Part shown: in pieces, positions 1-11,788 of the stretch
Numbering within the stretch: the first letter of the stretch is position 1
How the letters are laid out: every line of letters starts with the position of its first letter
NCBI GenBank assembly: GCA_004154925.1
Contig: QJNS01000752.1
Location: forward strand, 310,001 to 374,000
Origin: Monosporascus cannonballus
Taxonomy: Eukaryota > Ascomycota > Sordariomycetes > Xylariales
DNA length: 64,000 nt
Direction: 5' to 3'
Position numbers and translations under genes: made by a program
Notes under the pieces: generated by a model
Told to the model about the DNA's origin: nothing
The model's database searches: none
The model's input: only the letters and a program-made list of their open reading frames with translations

Positions 1-2370
1 GTATTGGAGGCCCAGGAAGGGCGGATTAGGCGGTGGCAGGATAGCGTCTTCAATGCGACCATCAGCTGACTATAGCTCCCTACCCGCCTACTAGTCTAGA
101 GAGGACCGAGAGGCGTTGAGTGCTAAAGTTCGTCTGCGGGACCTCCTTGCCTGCTGTTTGATGTAACGAACGAAAAGAAAACACGAGAAAATCGTTGTCC
201 CTGCCGATACCCGTATCGCTTACCCAATGCTCGATTTCCACGTTTCCCAGCCTCCTGCTCCGAATTCGACGTTGTTGAACCATGGATCGTGGTGGATGCG
301 ATTTGGTTGGCGCGTTCCTCCAGATATGAGTCGCCTCTGCGCTGGGCCACTGGGACGCCGGATTGCCGAATCGGGTATGCCAGCCCGCGCGTTTCTCGTC
401 CGATGGCGGGGCTGGCCGTCCTGGACTCTAACTACCTCCCCTTATCTGTAGAATTATCTTGTATTGTGAAACCCTATGGGGATCTTCTGTTGCAGAATTT
501 CATATAACTGGAAACCACTGTTTCAGCCCCCCCCTAAAGATTTACCTATCACATTGGACGGTGTTCTCCCTTCTATTTCGTCTGTTTATGTCCCTTAGAT
601 CTCGACAAGAATAGACCCCCATCACCACTAGACCCCACTGGAAGAGCAAACACTAGCGTGCCCACCAGCAGGTCCGCTATCTCTCAGGAATAACGCGGGC
701 CGCTGACAATGAAGCGCCTTGAATTCTTGCGCTTTAGCTATAACGGATGACGGAGGGTTCTCCCATAGGCTTACTAGGTGATAAGTCTGCAGGGGCCATA
801 GATAGATCTGTGGCCGTGACATCGCCCCTCATCAACTCCCCGGTACTATGAAAGTAAAGCTGCCGAGCCGAACCTGTCTTAACCTGTGACTTGATCGACA
901 ACAAGGTGGATAGTTATTTATGGCTTGCTTTGTCGGTTATTGCCGCGTGTTCCATTTAAACTTAATTAACCAACTGAGAATGTTACATGCCACGGCCTCG
1001 TTTTTCTGCTTTCGGCTCCAGGAGGTGGGGCCGTGTCCCGATCCTGGAGGCCAGGGGTTTCTCGGCCCCTCCGACCAAAGTTGTCGGATCGTTAAAACCG
1101 TAGTCTGTATGGCAAGCTCGATGCCGGGTCTGTCATGGTTTCCTTTCCGTGATGCACAGAATAAAGTCCCGCTTAATGAAAATTCATCTGGGATAGCTGA
1201 GGAGTTTAAGCCCCTCTGTCGTTTCCCAGTCCCGCGGCCGTGGTAGTCGAGTCAGGGGAAATTTAATGTTGTGTGGGTCATAATGAATCGGGAAAAGGCA
1301 ATACGGCTACCCAGCCGGCAGACTCTGAGGCTCTAAAGGGCTAAGGGGATGAAGCTCTCGTGAAAGTAGCGTTAGGGACACAATGCAATGCAACTTGTAT
1401 TATAAAAGAGTGTGAATAGCTAGCTGACGGCAAGAAGTGACTGTTCGAAGCTCGGCAAGAGCCTTAATATATGCATTCGGCCATATGGTGCATTGACCAA
1501 GGCCATCCCTGAACTCGCTGCCCCAACACAAGAATTAGCCTCTCACTCTGCTATCCGGGTTTGCCCTGAGCCCGATCGTCAGCTTTGTCCAAAGGTGGTC
1601 TTCCACAACTCACTTCACAACCTTGCATCATCTGGGACTACAGAATATTAGAGGCGCGCTGTGCTCCCGTATCACGCCCTATATACGTATGGTCATCTCT
1701 GAGGACTTAAAAGTGACGTGATTAATGCAAGATCAAAGAATCCTATTGTATATTAGGATGCATGTATCCTTTCATCTTCTGTTACTTTATGAAATTGTAT
1801 CCCAATAGGCTTAATATACACTAAAGCACTCCAATCACGTTCTGTTTACACTTCGTTTTGCTTTCTTGCACTACGTGGCCTCCTCCGCTTAAGGCAGCCG
1901 GCACTGGTGCCAATTCTGTTGTTTGTTTGCCGGGCGGTTTGGCATTTACAGTCGAATCCTTCAAGACGTGCTTGGCAGGATCGTCTTACCCCTTTTCTAG
2001 CCCTTATTCCAACATATCGAGCCCAAGCACCACTCCGAATTAAACGATCACATAATGCTGTTACGCCACTTCAAGAGAGACGTGGCGTATGAGTACCTCC
2101 TGGTATCATACAGTATACTGAGTTAAAGAATAGAAGGAAGAACCTGCCAGTCCGTTCCATTATATGCACCCAAAGTGGTGGGGCACGGAGCAATCACCAC
2201 TTAGCTTCCACACACCCATAACGGTTACACAAATACCCCAAAGATACGCATATTAATGCTCCAGTTGAATATTGTTCGAAGAAAAACGCACTTGGGTATG
2301 ATTGCAATATAAGCTCGCCGGTAGGTGTATAGTCAATTCTAGAAGCCCTGGTCGACGCCTGGGTACGCTG
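1..2370. other. Gene-poor stretch, nothing recognised
   Basis: I see no reading frame with a recognisable family motif, no RNA gene and no clear repeat here. Open frames are short (about 110 codons at most) and have no convincing protein character. Base composition is ordinary (not AT-rich), so this is not part of the RIP-like blocks further right. It could be old decayed sequence or intergenic DNA. Confidence 0.5.
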
Positions 2371-2389
2371 TTACCCCTTAAAAACGCCC

Positions 2390-4070
2390 CGGAAATAATG
2401 GCAGCGCATGCTCTGCCAGCCCGTAGACGGGGCCTGGTTATGCGCACCGATCACGATGGGGAATGACGGACGCATTAGCGAACACAGACTAACATCGCCG
2501 CAGGTGCGCAAGTCGGCATCGGCCACTTTCCTCATCCAACACGACCCCATACGATGATACCTATTTTGCCCAGAGGCGCGGATCCGTGTCTGGAGACGGC
2601 GAGACGCTCGCCCGTCGAGTTGGCGGTCACGGGGAAGAAGCCCGGCGGTGGCATCTCGCCCGCGATGATGTGTTGCCTGAGGGTCATGTTGGCCGCCATC
2701 AGACCGATGAGGTCCCGCATCCCGGCCCGCCACGCGTACCTGTCAACCTGGGCGGCGAAGCAGTTGGGGTTGATTATGGGCCCGTCTGCCATATGCACCG
2801 GATTGGATGCGGATAGAGCCTCGCTGCATCGGCTTCAGAGCAACCGTGACGCTCGAGACGTGCGTCCCGTCGACTGCGACGTTGGCGGCGGATTTCGCTT
2901 TCCTGCCGGTTACCGGACAGACAGTGCGTGCGTGGGTCCCGTCGAACACCCTCGTCGGCTCCGATGGGGGGCCGCGAGGCCTTCAAGGGGCGCCGCCGTC
3001 GTTGTCATGTAGCTGATGTGGGCCCCTAGCCCGTCCTTGCGGCTCGGAGAAAAGAGGGTAATCGGATCCGATGGCATAGTCCCTGGAGGGGTCCTTTGAT
3101 CGCCGGTTCATGACGATCCGGAAGTGGGCGGTGAAGTGCTGCCCAACATGCGAGGCTTTAATACGCATCCTAATGCCGTGCTCCGTCCACTGGTCTGCTA
3201 GTCCGAACCCACATAACATGATGGTCTGGGGCGACCGGTAAGCGCCTGCCGAGATCACAGCCTCCCTGCTAAAGCACTAGGTCCCATTCTAATGCTCGAC
3301 GCCAATGGCCCTAGGGACTTCACTTGTCGTACCGGGCACAGCTTCCTTCATCCAGGTTTCTGTCAGGACTGTCCCTCCACCAAGCGGATATCTAACGTTG
3401 GCGATTTGACACTAGCCGTCGATACGGTTCTCGTTGAGCTCTCCAGTGACGGTATTGGTTCCCGCATTCATGTCGTAATAGAGATGCATGGGGACCCCTA
3501 TCGCATTCCAAGATTCCTCAGGCGCTTCAGACAGCTGATAAGCCCTGTTGGCATTTGTTGGCGTGGCCACTAGATTGGGCCACCTCACCATGATGTTGGA
3601 GATGCTCAGTATAATTGAACCTATGTTCACTCATCCTGAAGTGCGATAGCATCCTCTCGTAACCCCAGTGAGAGTTCCTAACAACATCCGCCCACTGATC
3701 GTAATCCACCACGTCTCCCCTGAATTATCGGCCTTCTCAAGTGTGAGTTCAGTGCCCTGCTAGATTCGTCACGCTAGCCCTCACATCCGTTGGTGATAGA
3801 GCCTCCGCTATGCCGTGTCCACTGGGCTGACCGACCTCCCTGTTATCCCATGTGCGCCTGAGGCACCGACGTATAGCTCCAGCTGAACCGAGAGTAGGCT
3901 CCGTTGGTAGCGTTGGGATATAGAAAATCAGCGCGGTTACTCGCATCAGAAACGGCCTCCGCCCTGGGTATCCGGAAAGAGCTGCTGTACTGTTGTAGGC
4001 TGCTGGAAATAATTGTGCCGGCAATACCTACTCCAACAACAATGGAATCCCATGCCGCCGAGGGTGACAT
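2390..4070 (-). pseudogene. GMC oxidoreductase pseudogene (FAD-dependent alcohol oxidase/dehydrogenase family)
   Basis: Fragments of a glucose-methanol-choline (GMC) oxidoreductase follow one another in family order on the minus strand over about 1.7 kb, the length of a full ~560-residue enzyme. The N-terminal FAD-binding motif is at 4070-4000 (WDSIVVGVGIAGT, GxGxxG kept). It is followed by LYPNAT and WSYTSVPQ, by DYDQWADVV near 3,700, and by EESWNAIGVP with NAGTN at 3,550-3,450. The second GMC signature (ISAGAYRSPQ) is near 3,255, VALKPMQRGS near 2,840, INPNCFAAQVDRY near 2,770, and the C-terminal IGAHNQAP near 2,440. The frame running from 3630 to 2983 has three in-frame stops (3412-3414, 3289-3291, 3277-3279), and the N-terminal, central and C-terminal pieces lie in different frames. 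Introns might explain one or two shifts but not the stops inside conserved blocks. GMC enzymes oxidise alcohols using FAD. The copy is judged dead; family assignment is firm, substrate unknown. Confidence 0.85.
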
Positions 4071-4205
4071 ACTCAATCCGGCGACTAAGATTGGTCGTTT
4101 TAGTAGGTTTCAGATAACCGCAATCAGGACAGAAGCTGACGGTTAGCTATTCTAGGTGTGAGCGGTTGTTGTGGGACCCGAAGAGAACTGTCACCTGTGT
4201 AATGC

Positions 4206-4228
4206 CGCGAGATCTCTACCATCTCGCG
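4206..4228. repeat. Inverted repeat, 8-bp stem and 7-nt loop
   Basis: CGCGAGAT (4206-4213) and its exact complement ATCTCGCG (4221-4228) are separated by 7 nt. Function is unknown. Confidence 0.6.
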
Positions 4229-4650
4229 CGGTCCATGGTATCTATATGATATGGGCATATAGTTCTCCTCTCATTTGCTGCAGGCTCGGGGGAACCTGCG
4301 CCGCCAAATTAAGATAACCATGTTGCACGAGGACGTGACGCAGGTGTCATCGGAAAATGCGGCTGGCTTTGAAGTCCCTAGGGGCGAAAAAAAATGCATG
4401 TTAGATGATCTAGAACGGCCCAAAAGAGTCCTCAAAAGCGTTTTTTGTGGCAGAATCCTTCTGCACAACCTAAGAAGCTTGTTTTTAGGTCCAAAGAGAT
4501 TAGAACCGCCATCGGGGAGAATACTTAAAATCACTATTTGCATAGAAAAACAGACTTTTTAAGTAATAATATTTTAATAACGTATAACTTATGTAATATT
4601 AATCGTACAAATAACAAAAGCCAATAAAAAATTACAAATACTTAATTAAC

Positions 4651-4682
4651 ATAAAGACTATTATATTCATGATAGTCTTTAT
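4651..4682. repeat. Inverted repeat, perfect 11-bp stem in AT-rich patch
   Basis: ATAAAGACTAT (4651-4661) pairs exactly with ATAGTCTTTAT (4672-4682) across a 10-nt loop, inside an otherwise unstructured AT-rich patch. It could be a remnant of a small transposon or a chance palindrome. Confidence 0.55.
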
Positions 4683-5470
4683 ATTTTAAATATGATATGT
4701 TTTGGGGGAAAGGGGCATACTTGCCTTTATTTTGCCCCGCCACCTGGACCCCTGGGATTATGTATTGTCCGTGAAGTATATGGGCCACATTTTAAACTCA
4801 TTGGTCGAACCTACTGTTAGGCGAATACGATACTCGTAATAGAAGGATTTCAAATTCTACCCTATCCAGCAACTGGCCCTTCCTAAGCCGAATTCGAGTC
4901 GGTGAAGTATGTAGGATGCGGAGAAGCGCTGCCAAGGAGCTCCAGGTGCCGACGTGCATTTCAAAATCCGAAGTACCAACTCAGTCGTGTAGCTTCAGTG
5001 CTGCATCCCGAACTATGTTCGGGCTCCCGCACGACGAAGAGAGATGCTAGTGGCTAGATTCTGCACCGCATAGTTATCGTCACAGTCCACCGGCTTTGCT
5101 AGACAGGTCACAAGTAGGCATGCTATTTTGGCAAATACACCGGTCAAAAACGTCAGTGTACTAACAGCACGGACAAAAGACTCCCGAGGAACTCCAACTG
5201 CCGATGCTGACTGATCCTTTGTTGGATACGAGGATAATGCACCTGGGCCAATGGGGATTCCTAGACGTATGAATGATCATCATCACTACGATCGGCCTCC
5301 GTATATGTCGAACAAAAGTTGTGGTACAACCATAGAATATGTTGCTGCGGCGGGTCAAACAACCCCGAGCCGGCGATGAACAATTCCAGCCCAGAGGCGA
5401 GATATGTATCCGTTGACCAACCGCAATCGCCATGCTAGGTTCCAAGGAACCTTCAAGCCGCGACACCACC

Positions 5471-8080
5471 ATGGCTGTTTCTATAACTCAAGTGGCTTTT
5501 GAGCATCATCGTCAGGCGCTTGGCATTGCCGAGACGAAGCCTCGAATCTCCTGGAGATTCGCCGGTAATGCTACCGAATGGGAGCAGTCTGCATATGATC
5601 TCGAGATTATGCGGGGGCAAGGTGGCAGGTCCCACACCTACAGTCTGAGTTCGCCAGAGTCAGTTCTACTGCCATGGCCCGAAGCCCCCTTGACGGCCAC
5701 CGAACGGGCCAGGGTCCGAGCCAGAGCTCACGGACAGGAGGGTCAGAGCTCGACGCCATGGTCCGAATGGGTTACGGTAGAGACAGGCCTCCTGAGCTCA
5801 GAAGACTGGTCCGGGGCTGTCACCATCGGAGCTGACTACGAGGTGGAGCTCAACAAACCCAAGAGGCCTGTTCTGTTCAGGAAGGCTTTTGACGTGGAAT
5901 CCGACATTGCATCTGCCCGGTTGTACATCACGGCTCTGGGTCTCTACGAAGCGGAGATCAATGGAAACAGAGTTGGGGATCGAGTGCTTGCTCCCGGTTG
6001 GCAGTCCTACTATTACAGGCATGTCTACGATACGTATGACGTGACGGACCTCGTCAAGAGCGGCCAAAACGCTATCGGGGTCACGGTGGGAGAGGGATGG
6101 TACGCCGGCCGTATAGGCTTCAATGACGCGCGTAATGTCTGGGGCGACACGCTGGGCCTTCTGGCGTTATTGGCGGTAACGCGCCATGACGGAAGTACCG
6201 TCCACACTAGGACGGATCTATCGTGGAAATCGTCCTTGAGTCCCATTCAGACCTCCGAGATCTACAATGGTGAAAAGTACGACTCAAGACTAGAAGCCGA
6301 CATCGATGGCTGGTCTACCTCTTCGTTCGATGCTAGTGATTGGTTTCCCGTCAAAGAAGTAGACCCTCCTAAAGGCCAACTCATGCCACTGGATGGTCCG
6401 CCAATCAAGAGGATAGAAGAGATCAGCGCCAAGCAAATATTCACATCGCCATCCGGTAAAACCCTAATTGACTTCGGCCAGAACCTCGTTGGCTGGCTCA
6501 GCGTAACTGTTCAGGGGCCAGCCGGCACGAACGTCACCTTCCACCACGCGGAGGTAATAGTCGACGGCGAGCTTGCGCTCGAGCCGCTGAGGACGGCCAC
6601 CCAAGAAGACTCGATTATCCTTCACGGCAATGGAACCCAGAACTGGGAGCCCAAGTTCACGTATCACGGATTCAGGTTCGTGCAGGTCGATGGCTGGCCC
6701 GTCGAGACCACCCTCACGTTGGGTTCTATCAAGGCGATAGTGGTCCATAGTGATATGGAACAGACCGGCTGGCTGAAAACCTCGAACGAGCATCTGAACA
6801 AGTTCCATGCGAATGTACGTTGGTCCATGAAAGGAAACTTCCTCTCGGTCCCCACGGACTGTCCACAGCGTGACGAACGATTGGGATGGACAGGCGACGC
6901 GCACGCCTTCGGTCCGACAGCGAATTACCTTTACAATACAGCCGGGTTCTGGCGGGGGTGGCATCGTGACGTCTGGTCAGAGATGCAGAGAAATGGAACC
7001 ATGGTTCCGCCGGACTTTATACCTATCGTTCCCCCTGACAGGGATCCCAACCCTACAGCAGTTTGGAGCGACGTGGTCGTCGGCAATCCGTGGAACCTTT
7101 ACTGCGCATTTGGCGACCTTGTCATGCTTGCAGAGCATTTCCCCCAATCCCGAGCGTGGATCGACACGGGCCTTCCGCGAAACGGTGTTGGGCTTTGGGA
7201 CCGCTCGACCTTCCAATACGGCGACTGGCTGGACCCCAAAGCGCCCCCTGACGATCCAGGCGAAGCTACTACCGCCAAACACCTGGTCGCCGATGCATAC
7301 TTGATCCGCATGACCGAGATCCTTTCAAAGGCGGCGAAAACACTCGGAGATGACACCCTAGCCGACGAATACGCGAGCCAGCATGCCGATCTGACGCAAG
7401 AATTCCAAAATGCCTGGATAGGTTCCGATAGCAATCTCGCCAATCGCACCCAGACAGCCTACGCACTTTCCATCACCTTCGGTCTGCTGCCATCGTCGGA
7501 GGCCCTCGCTGTTGCCGGCGAGACCCTACGCACCATAGTGGCAGAGAATGACTATCTTGTGGGCACTGGATTCGCAGGGACGCCGCAACTGGGCTTCGCG
7601 TTACGCGACCTCAACGCGACCTCGGACTTCTACGCGATGCTTTTGCAGACCGAAGTCCCGTCGTGGCTCTACCAGGTCGTGCAGGGCGCGACGACTACCT
7701 GGGAGCGCTGGGATAGCCTGCTGCCGGACGGCACTCCCAACGACAGCGGCATGACGAGTTTCAATCACTACGCGTTCGGCGCCGTCGCTGACTGGATGCA
7801 CCAAGTGATCGGGGGCCTTGCGCCGGCAGCACCGGGATGGAAGAAGATCGACATCGCACCCATCCCCGGCGGGGATATCACAAGCGCCGAAGCGAAGTTC
7901 GTGAGCCCGTATGGCGAAGCCAAGTCACGGTGGCGAGTTGCCGATGACGGCTTCCATCTGGAGGTTTCAGTTCCCCCTAACTCCCGTGCTAGAGTATCTT
8001 TGCCCAATAGTAATAACTCGACTGAGGTGGGGTCTGGGATTTATGAGTTCCACGACCCGGCTTATGTAGTGTCGAAGTAG
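5471..8080 (+). CDS. Alpha-L-rhamnosidase, glycoside hydrolase family 78
   Basis: This enzyme removes terminal alpha-L-rhamnose from rhamnosides such as flavonoid glycosides or pectin fragments. The frame is open without introns. The N-terminus has the family's beta-domain opening (LGIAETKPRISWRF). Next comes the rhamnosidase N-domain (ALGLYEAEINGNRVGD to VGEGWYAGR, about residues 150-215). The GH78 (alpha/alpha)6-barrel signature DCPQRDERLGWTGD starts at residue 463 and carries conserved acidic residues. TTWERWDS, whose Glu (about residue 745) is the second conserved catalytic acid of the family, lies downstream. A C-terminal beta domain ends the protein. I chose ATG 5471 (869 residues) because its context ACCATGG is strong and it begins just before conserved sequence. 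An in-frame ATG at 5432 would add 13 residues. No signal peptide is visible, so the enzyme is probably intracellular. It is intact among decayed neighbours. Fungal intronless GH78 genes of this bacterial-like type are known. Confidence 0.95.
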   Translation: MAVSITQVAFEHHRQALGIAETKPRISWRFAGNATEWEQSAYDLEIMRGQGGRSHTYSLSSPESVLLPWPEAPLTATERARVRARAHGQEGQSSTPWSEWVTVETGLLSSEDWSGAVTIGADYEVELNKPKRPVLFRKAFDVESDIASARLYITALGLYEAEINGNRVGDRVLAPGWQSYYYRHVYDTYDVTDLVKSGQNAIGVTVGEGWYAGRIGFNDARNVWGDTLGLLALLAVTRHDGSTVHTRTDLSWKSSLSPIQTSEIYNGEKYDSRLEADIDGWSTSSFDASDWFPVKEVDPPKGQLMPLDGPPIKRIEEISAKQIFTSPSGKTLIDFGQNLVGWLSVTVQGPAGTNVTFHHAEVIVDGELALEPLRTATQEDSIILHGNGTQNWEPKFTYHGFRFVQVDGWPVETTLTLGSIKAIVVHSDMEQTGWLKTSNEHLNKFHANVRWSMKGNFLSVPTDCPQRDERLGWTGDAHAFGPTANYLYNTAGFWRGWHRDVWSEMQRNGTMVPPDFIPIVPPDRDPNPTAVWSDVVVGNPWNLYCAFGDLVMLAEHFPQSRAWIDTGLPRNGVGLWDRSTFQYGDWLDPKAPPDDPGEATTAKHLVADAYLIRMTEILSKAAKTLGDDTLADEYASQHADLTQEFQNAWIGSDSNLANRTQTAYALSITFGLLPSSEALAVAGETLRTIVAENDYLVGTGFAGTPQLGFALRDLNATSDFYAMLLQTEVPSWLYQVVQGATTTWERWDSLLPDGTPNDSGMTSFNHYAFGAVADWMHQVIGGLAPAAPGWKKIDIAPIPGGDITSAEAKFVSPYGEAKSRWRVADDGFHLEVSVPPNSRARVSLPNSNNSTEVGSGIYEFHDPAYVVSK

Positions 8081-8954
8081 CTGCCGTTATGTAGTTTGCG
8101 CCGCACTTAACCCAACTTCCTTCAGGCTGGCTAACAGCAACAGCACCGTTTTGCGATCGATCTAAAAACGCACTCTTTTGGTAGATAAGTATTCTGGCTG
8201 AGTTAACATATTAATTCGAGATATGGTTTAAGAGTTAACATTTATGTGCCGCCTCTTTGAAAAAGGGGCAAAGCAGTTGTGATCATATTTATACTGTGAA
8301 AACTATGAGTATGTTAGCTAATCCGTGGCTGAGGTTTAGCCTTAATAAATCAGCACTTGGATAAATTGCTTATAAGCGATTTTCGGTATCACTTTCTTTA
8401 TGGTTACAGCTGTATTGCTATAACGCAATGCCCCCGGCGCGGCTGGACGGTTGTAACAAGAAGGCCATGTTTGACATCCTCATAATACTACGCCGAGGAG
8501 GGCGGAAATGGCGGTAGACTAGGAAGGCTTCAACTTTAAGAGGGCCAGAATCTGGTAGACTCTAGTTGTACCGTATGCTTCCGTACGACCGTCACGCGCT
8601 CGGGGTAACAGCTAAATCGCACCATGGCCAACTGCCTGCTCACTAATGAGGCGCCTCGGAGAGGAATGTGTTTGCCAATGGCAAAATGACAAAACCATAC
8701 CCCTCCCATGTTACTTTGCTATAGCAACGTCTCGAAGTCACACTTGCAACAGAAATGTCGCCTTATCCCAGTCGCGAGCTCCATCTTACGTCAGATGCCG
8801 CCGGAAGTTCCCGCTGCTTGAGGCACACTCCGGAACCATCGGTTCCTCCTCGGTCCCTAGAGTAGCGTGTCATGCCCCGGATTATGGAACCTAACGCTCA
8901 CAGATCAGTCTCCATTTGTGACTTGCCCTCGGCTATCTCTGGAGACGTTTTTCT

Positions 8955-9088
8955 TTTGGCTATAGCCGTTTTTCTTGTATGTAAGGTATCACTACCCTCT
9001 CCTTCCTAGCGAGGACTTTCTAGAGGTCATCCAGATAAATCTACCTTTTCAATTTGAAATATTCACTGTGTCAGATCAGGGTCTCGTA
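8955..9088 (-). repeat. LTR-like dispersed repeat, copy R3 (antisense, partial)
   Basis: Read on the minus strand it begins GAGACCCTGATCTGACACA and continues with TGACCTCTAGAAAGTCC and GGAGAGGGTAGTGA. These parallel copies R1 and R2 at 23.3 and 24.0 kb and R4 at 26.3 kb. Similarity fades left of about 8,955. Probably a solo or truncated LTR. Confidence 0.7.
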
Positions 9089-11349
9089 GGCATCTACTAT
9101 GTAATATTAATCAGCACATATTTCGAAGCAAAAGAGCGGCGGTCGAACTAGCCCAGTCGCTTCCTGTGGCGCGTATCCGGTCATTCCCCTAGGCCTTTTA
9201 TTGTCCCAGTAGTAGTTACGCTTGAGGTGGTGACATGGAAAGATCTCCCTGCTATCTTAGCGCACGCATTGTCCAATCTTCGGTTGGACATCAAAAACCA
9301 AGCCGGTCTCTCGGGACAAGCTGTTTCGAAAACAACCTAGGCAATAAGGTAGTCAACAATCCCTTGTCCACAGGGCATATTGGCGGTGTAGGAGACCGCG
9401 AATTCCACTGGTTTTAAGCCCCGGCTCTCTAGGGACTTGAGTGCTCGTAAACTGATTCAACCCAACAATGTATTAGCTCCCATGAAGTGGATCTCGAAAA
9501 CCCCATCCTATTGTCTATTTTCAGTTTTCGGTTATGAAGTGCACTATGCCCCCGGCAGAATTTGACGCCTCGGTCAGGGGTCACCGGAATGTCGGTACGG
9601 GACCGATAGTATTATCTCTTTGATTCTTGCCTCGCACTTGGGTGCAGGAGTCCGCTGATTAACGACAGGTCATAGGGGTATTTTTAGCTACCTATTTCCA
9701 CCGGGCCACTCTCTGCCATACGGCTTAGAATGTAAATGTGTATAAGAATTATATAGTGTATAATCCCGTCGATTTCGTCCTATGGCGAATAATCCTCGAC
9801 AACTGGCAACCTGCGATAGCGGTAAGCACCGGCAGAAAGATCTGTGGCATCCAAGCTATACCCAGTCGTAAAGCGGCCCCGGTGGAGGAAACTAGTTCGA
9901 AACACCCCTATAACTTGTACAGCAGATACCTCACACATTGTGGTTTGTGGGGATAATGCGGATGAACCCCCCTTCAAGTGGGACCGAAGCCGGTGGACGA
10001 GGAACATCCCTCTAAGGTAGAAGGCGTTGATGGAGGGAGAGAACGTTATGCGTTCGCGTCGCCGCCTCTACCGTTGCAGCCAATGTCACCTCGGGCCGAA
10101 TAACGCTAATCCTTGAGGTCCGCGCCTATATCCGGAATGCCAAGTATGAGCTGCGGTAAACAAAGGTGCATTCGCTTGGTGCGGTCTACTCCACGTCGGA
10201 CTTCCCGATGCTTGACCGTTTTAACGTCGTGAACGCCAAAAGTAAACTCGGTCATGTGCTACGACATGGTGTCCGCATCAGGCTTGACTGGCCAGCCTAC
10301 GCAGCCGCGATGAAGATCTTCCTTCCAGTATACGAACTTCCCAGGAAAGGATCCTCCGCAACGTGGCGCCCCAATGAGAGTACGATCCGGAATGCATACC
10401 ATAGCTTCTAAAAAGCAGTTAGCAGCGGTGTGATATGTCGGTCTAGGTTGCAGGAGACAGGGATACAAAACCCAACAACATGGACTTGCTCTTGTGGCAG
10501 CCTACATACCGTGGTGTCTACGACGAGAACAGCTTCCCGGGCCGGCTAAGGCTAGCGCCGTGTGGGTCCATATCCATAGTTTTGGGAGGTCGAGGCATGC
10601 GGCCGAAACACGTGTGTTTTTTCCGCGCAGTCGAGCCGATGCGAAGGCTGTCGTCATCCCACATGACCCAGTTGGTCGGCGACCTTGCCACAGACCCATT
10701 TACTGTTGTAGTGGGGTTTATTTACAGAAGCTGCAGTACGACGGAGCCTAGTGTCTGTCGACTCCTATAATACAACTGCTATAGTGTTACCGCAGCTAAA
10801 ACTTTCAATCCCATCGATAACGCGGATCGCATAAGGTTGATAGGTAATATAAGGCTGAATTCAGCGACTGTGAATTTGAAAAAAAAAAAATGTCATCTCG
10901 ACTCAAGCCGCTGAAATTTAAGAGCCTTGGTTTATTAGCCCATTAAAGCGATATCCACTCCATGCAAGTTTCATTGCAGCGCGTCGGAAGTAGTATGGCG
11001 ATGGATTGCTCTATACCGACTCCACGCTGACGCCTGGGCGGGGTAAGTTTGGCTCCACGACAGTGTGCTCACGATGGGCTCTTTTCGCCGCCTGCCGCCC
11101 ATCTTTACCGGACTGCCGGGCTGGAGAGGCAATTGCTATTTCGCTATCCTGACAGTAGTGCACGACAAAGTCAGAGTTGGGCCGCCTCCATTAAGCCAGA
11201 ATATTGCTGATCAATTCTCAAGCGCAGAGTGCCACGACACGCGAAGTACAGGATGGGCCGTGATTAATGCACCTCAACAGTTATGACAGCGAAGACAAGA
11301 GGGCATTCTTCGACTACCAGCACAAAGGAAGTCGGTTAATAGGAAGCCG

Positions 11350-11382
11350 CTCAACGCCCACTCAACGCCCACTCAACGCCCA
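11350..11382. repeat. 11-bp tandem repeat, three perfect copies
   Basis: CTCAACGCCCA occurs three times head to tail without a mismatch, outside any gene. Confidence 0.9.
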
Positions 11383-11788
11383 GTCGTTATTCTATATGGA
11401 AGAATATGTATATACAATATGTGCACCGGATTAGAGATATTCTCAGCTAGAAATTCATGGAGCATTGCAGACTCAATCCGCGCGATATACTGGGCTCCGC
11501 TCAAGTGGAATATCTAACTCTGAATGCAGGAGGGTTCGGATGGACTAAATTTCATCATACTCGGATACCTCAGCATGCAACTATCAAAGATTCTTTCAAT
11601 TTCTAGCCAAGGGTTCAGGGTATAGCAAACCTAAGGAGACTGCATGATGATTCAGCCATGGGGTATCAGATCTTGAAATTAAATGTCGGTGAGACATTCT
11701 GGACGGCTTTGCCATCGGGTATGATATTCGAAGCGATTGAACAAAACAGGAAACACAAAACTGACCGCTGGTATATACACATATTAAA

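Larger units (their letters stand above)
4071..5431. other. Intergenic stretch with AT-rich patch and two hairpins
   Basis: No gene is recognised. An AT-rich patch (about 4,555-4,690) contains an 11-bp perfect hairpin, and a second GC-containing 8-bp hairpin lies at 4206-4228. The patch is too short and has no visible terminal repeats, so it is not called a transposon. The right end must hold the upstream region of the rhamnosidase gene, but no clear TATA or CAAT arrangement stands out. Confidence 0.4.
8081..11788. other. Gene-poor stretch with one LTR-like repeat copy and a minisatellite
   Basis: Between the rhamnosidase and the HET gene I recognise no gene. It holds an antisense copy of the dispersed LTR-like repeat (8955-9088), an A12 run near 10,879 and an 11-bp tandem repeat at 11,350. 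Frames near 10,170-10,770 on both strands are somewhat longer than elsewhere and might be a decayed gene, but no family motif is legible. Confidence 0.45.

Noticed and set aside
227..451. Plus-strand frame with LVRWRGWP, resembling a chromodomain core
   Set aside because: Only eight residues fit; the rest of the domain and any neighbouring pol sequence are missing, so chance is likely.
5161..5472. 103-codon minus-strand frame upstream of the rhamnosidase
   Set aside because: No recognisable protein, overlaps the rhamnosidase start, probably chance.
10166..10770. Longer frames on both strands (10,166-10,411; 10,480-10,770)
   Set aside because: No motif of any family could be read in either direction; a decayed gene is possible but unsupported.
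10879..10890. A12 run as a possible retroposon poly(A) tail
   Set aside because: No target duplication or LINE-like coding next to it.
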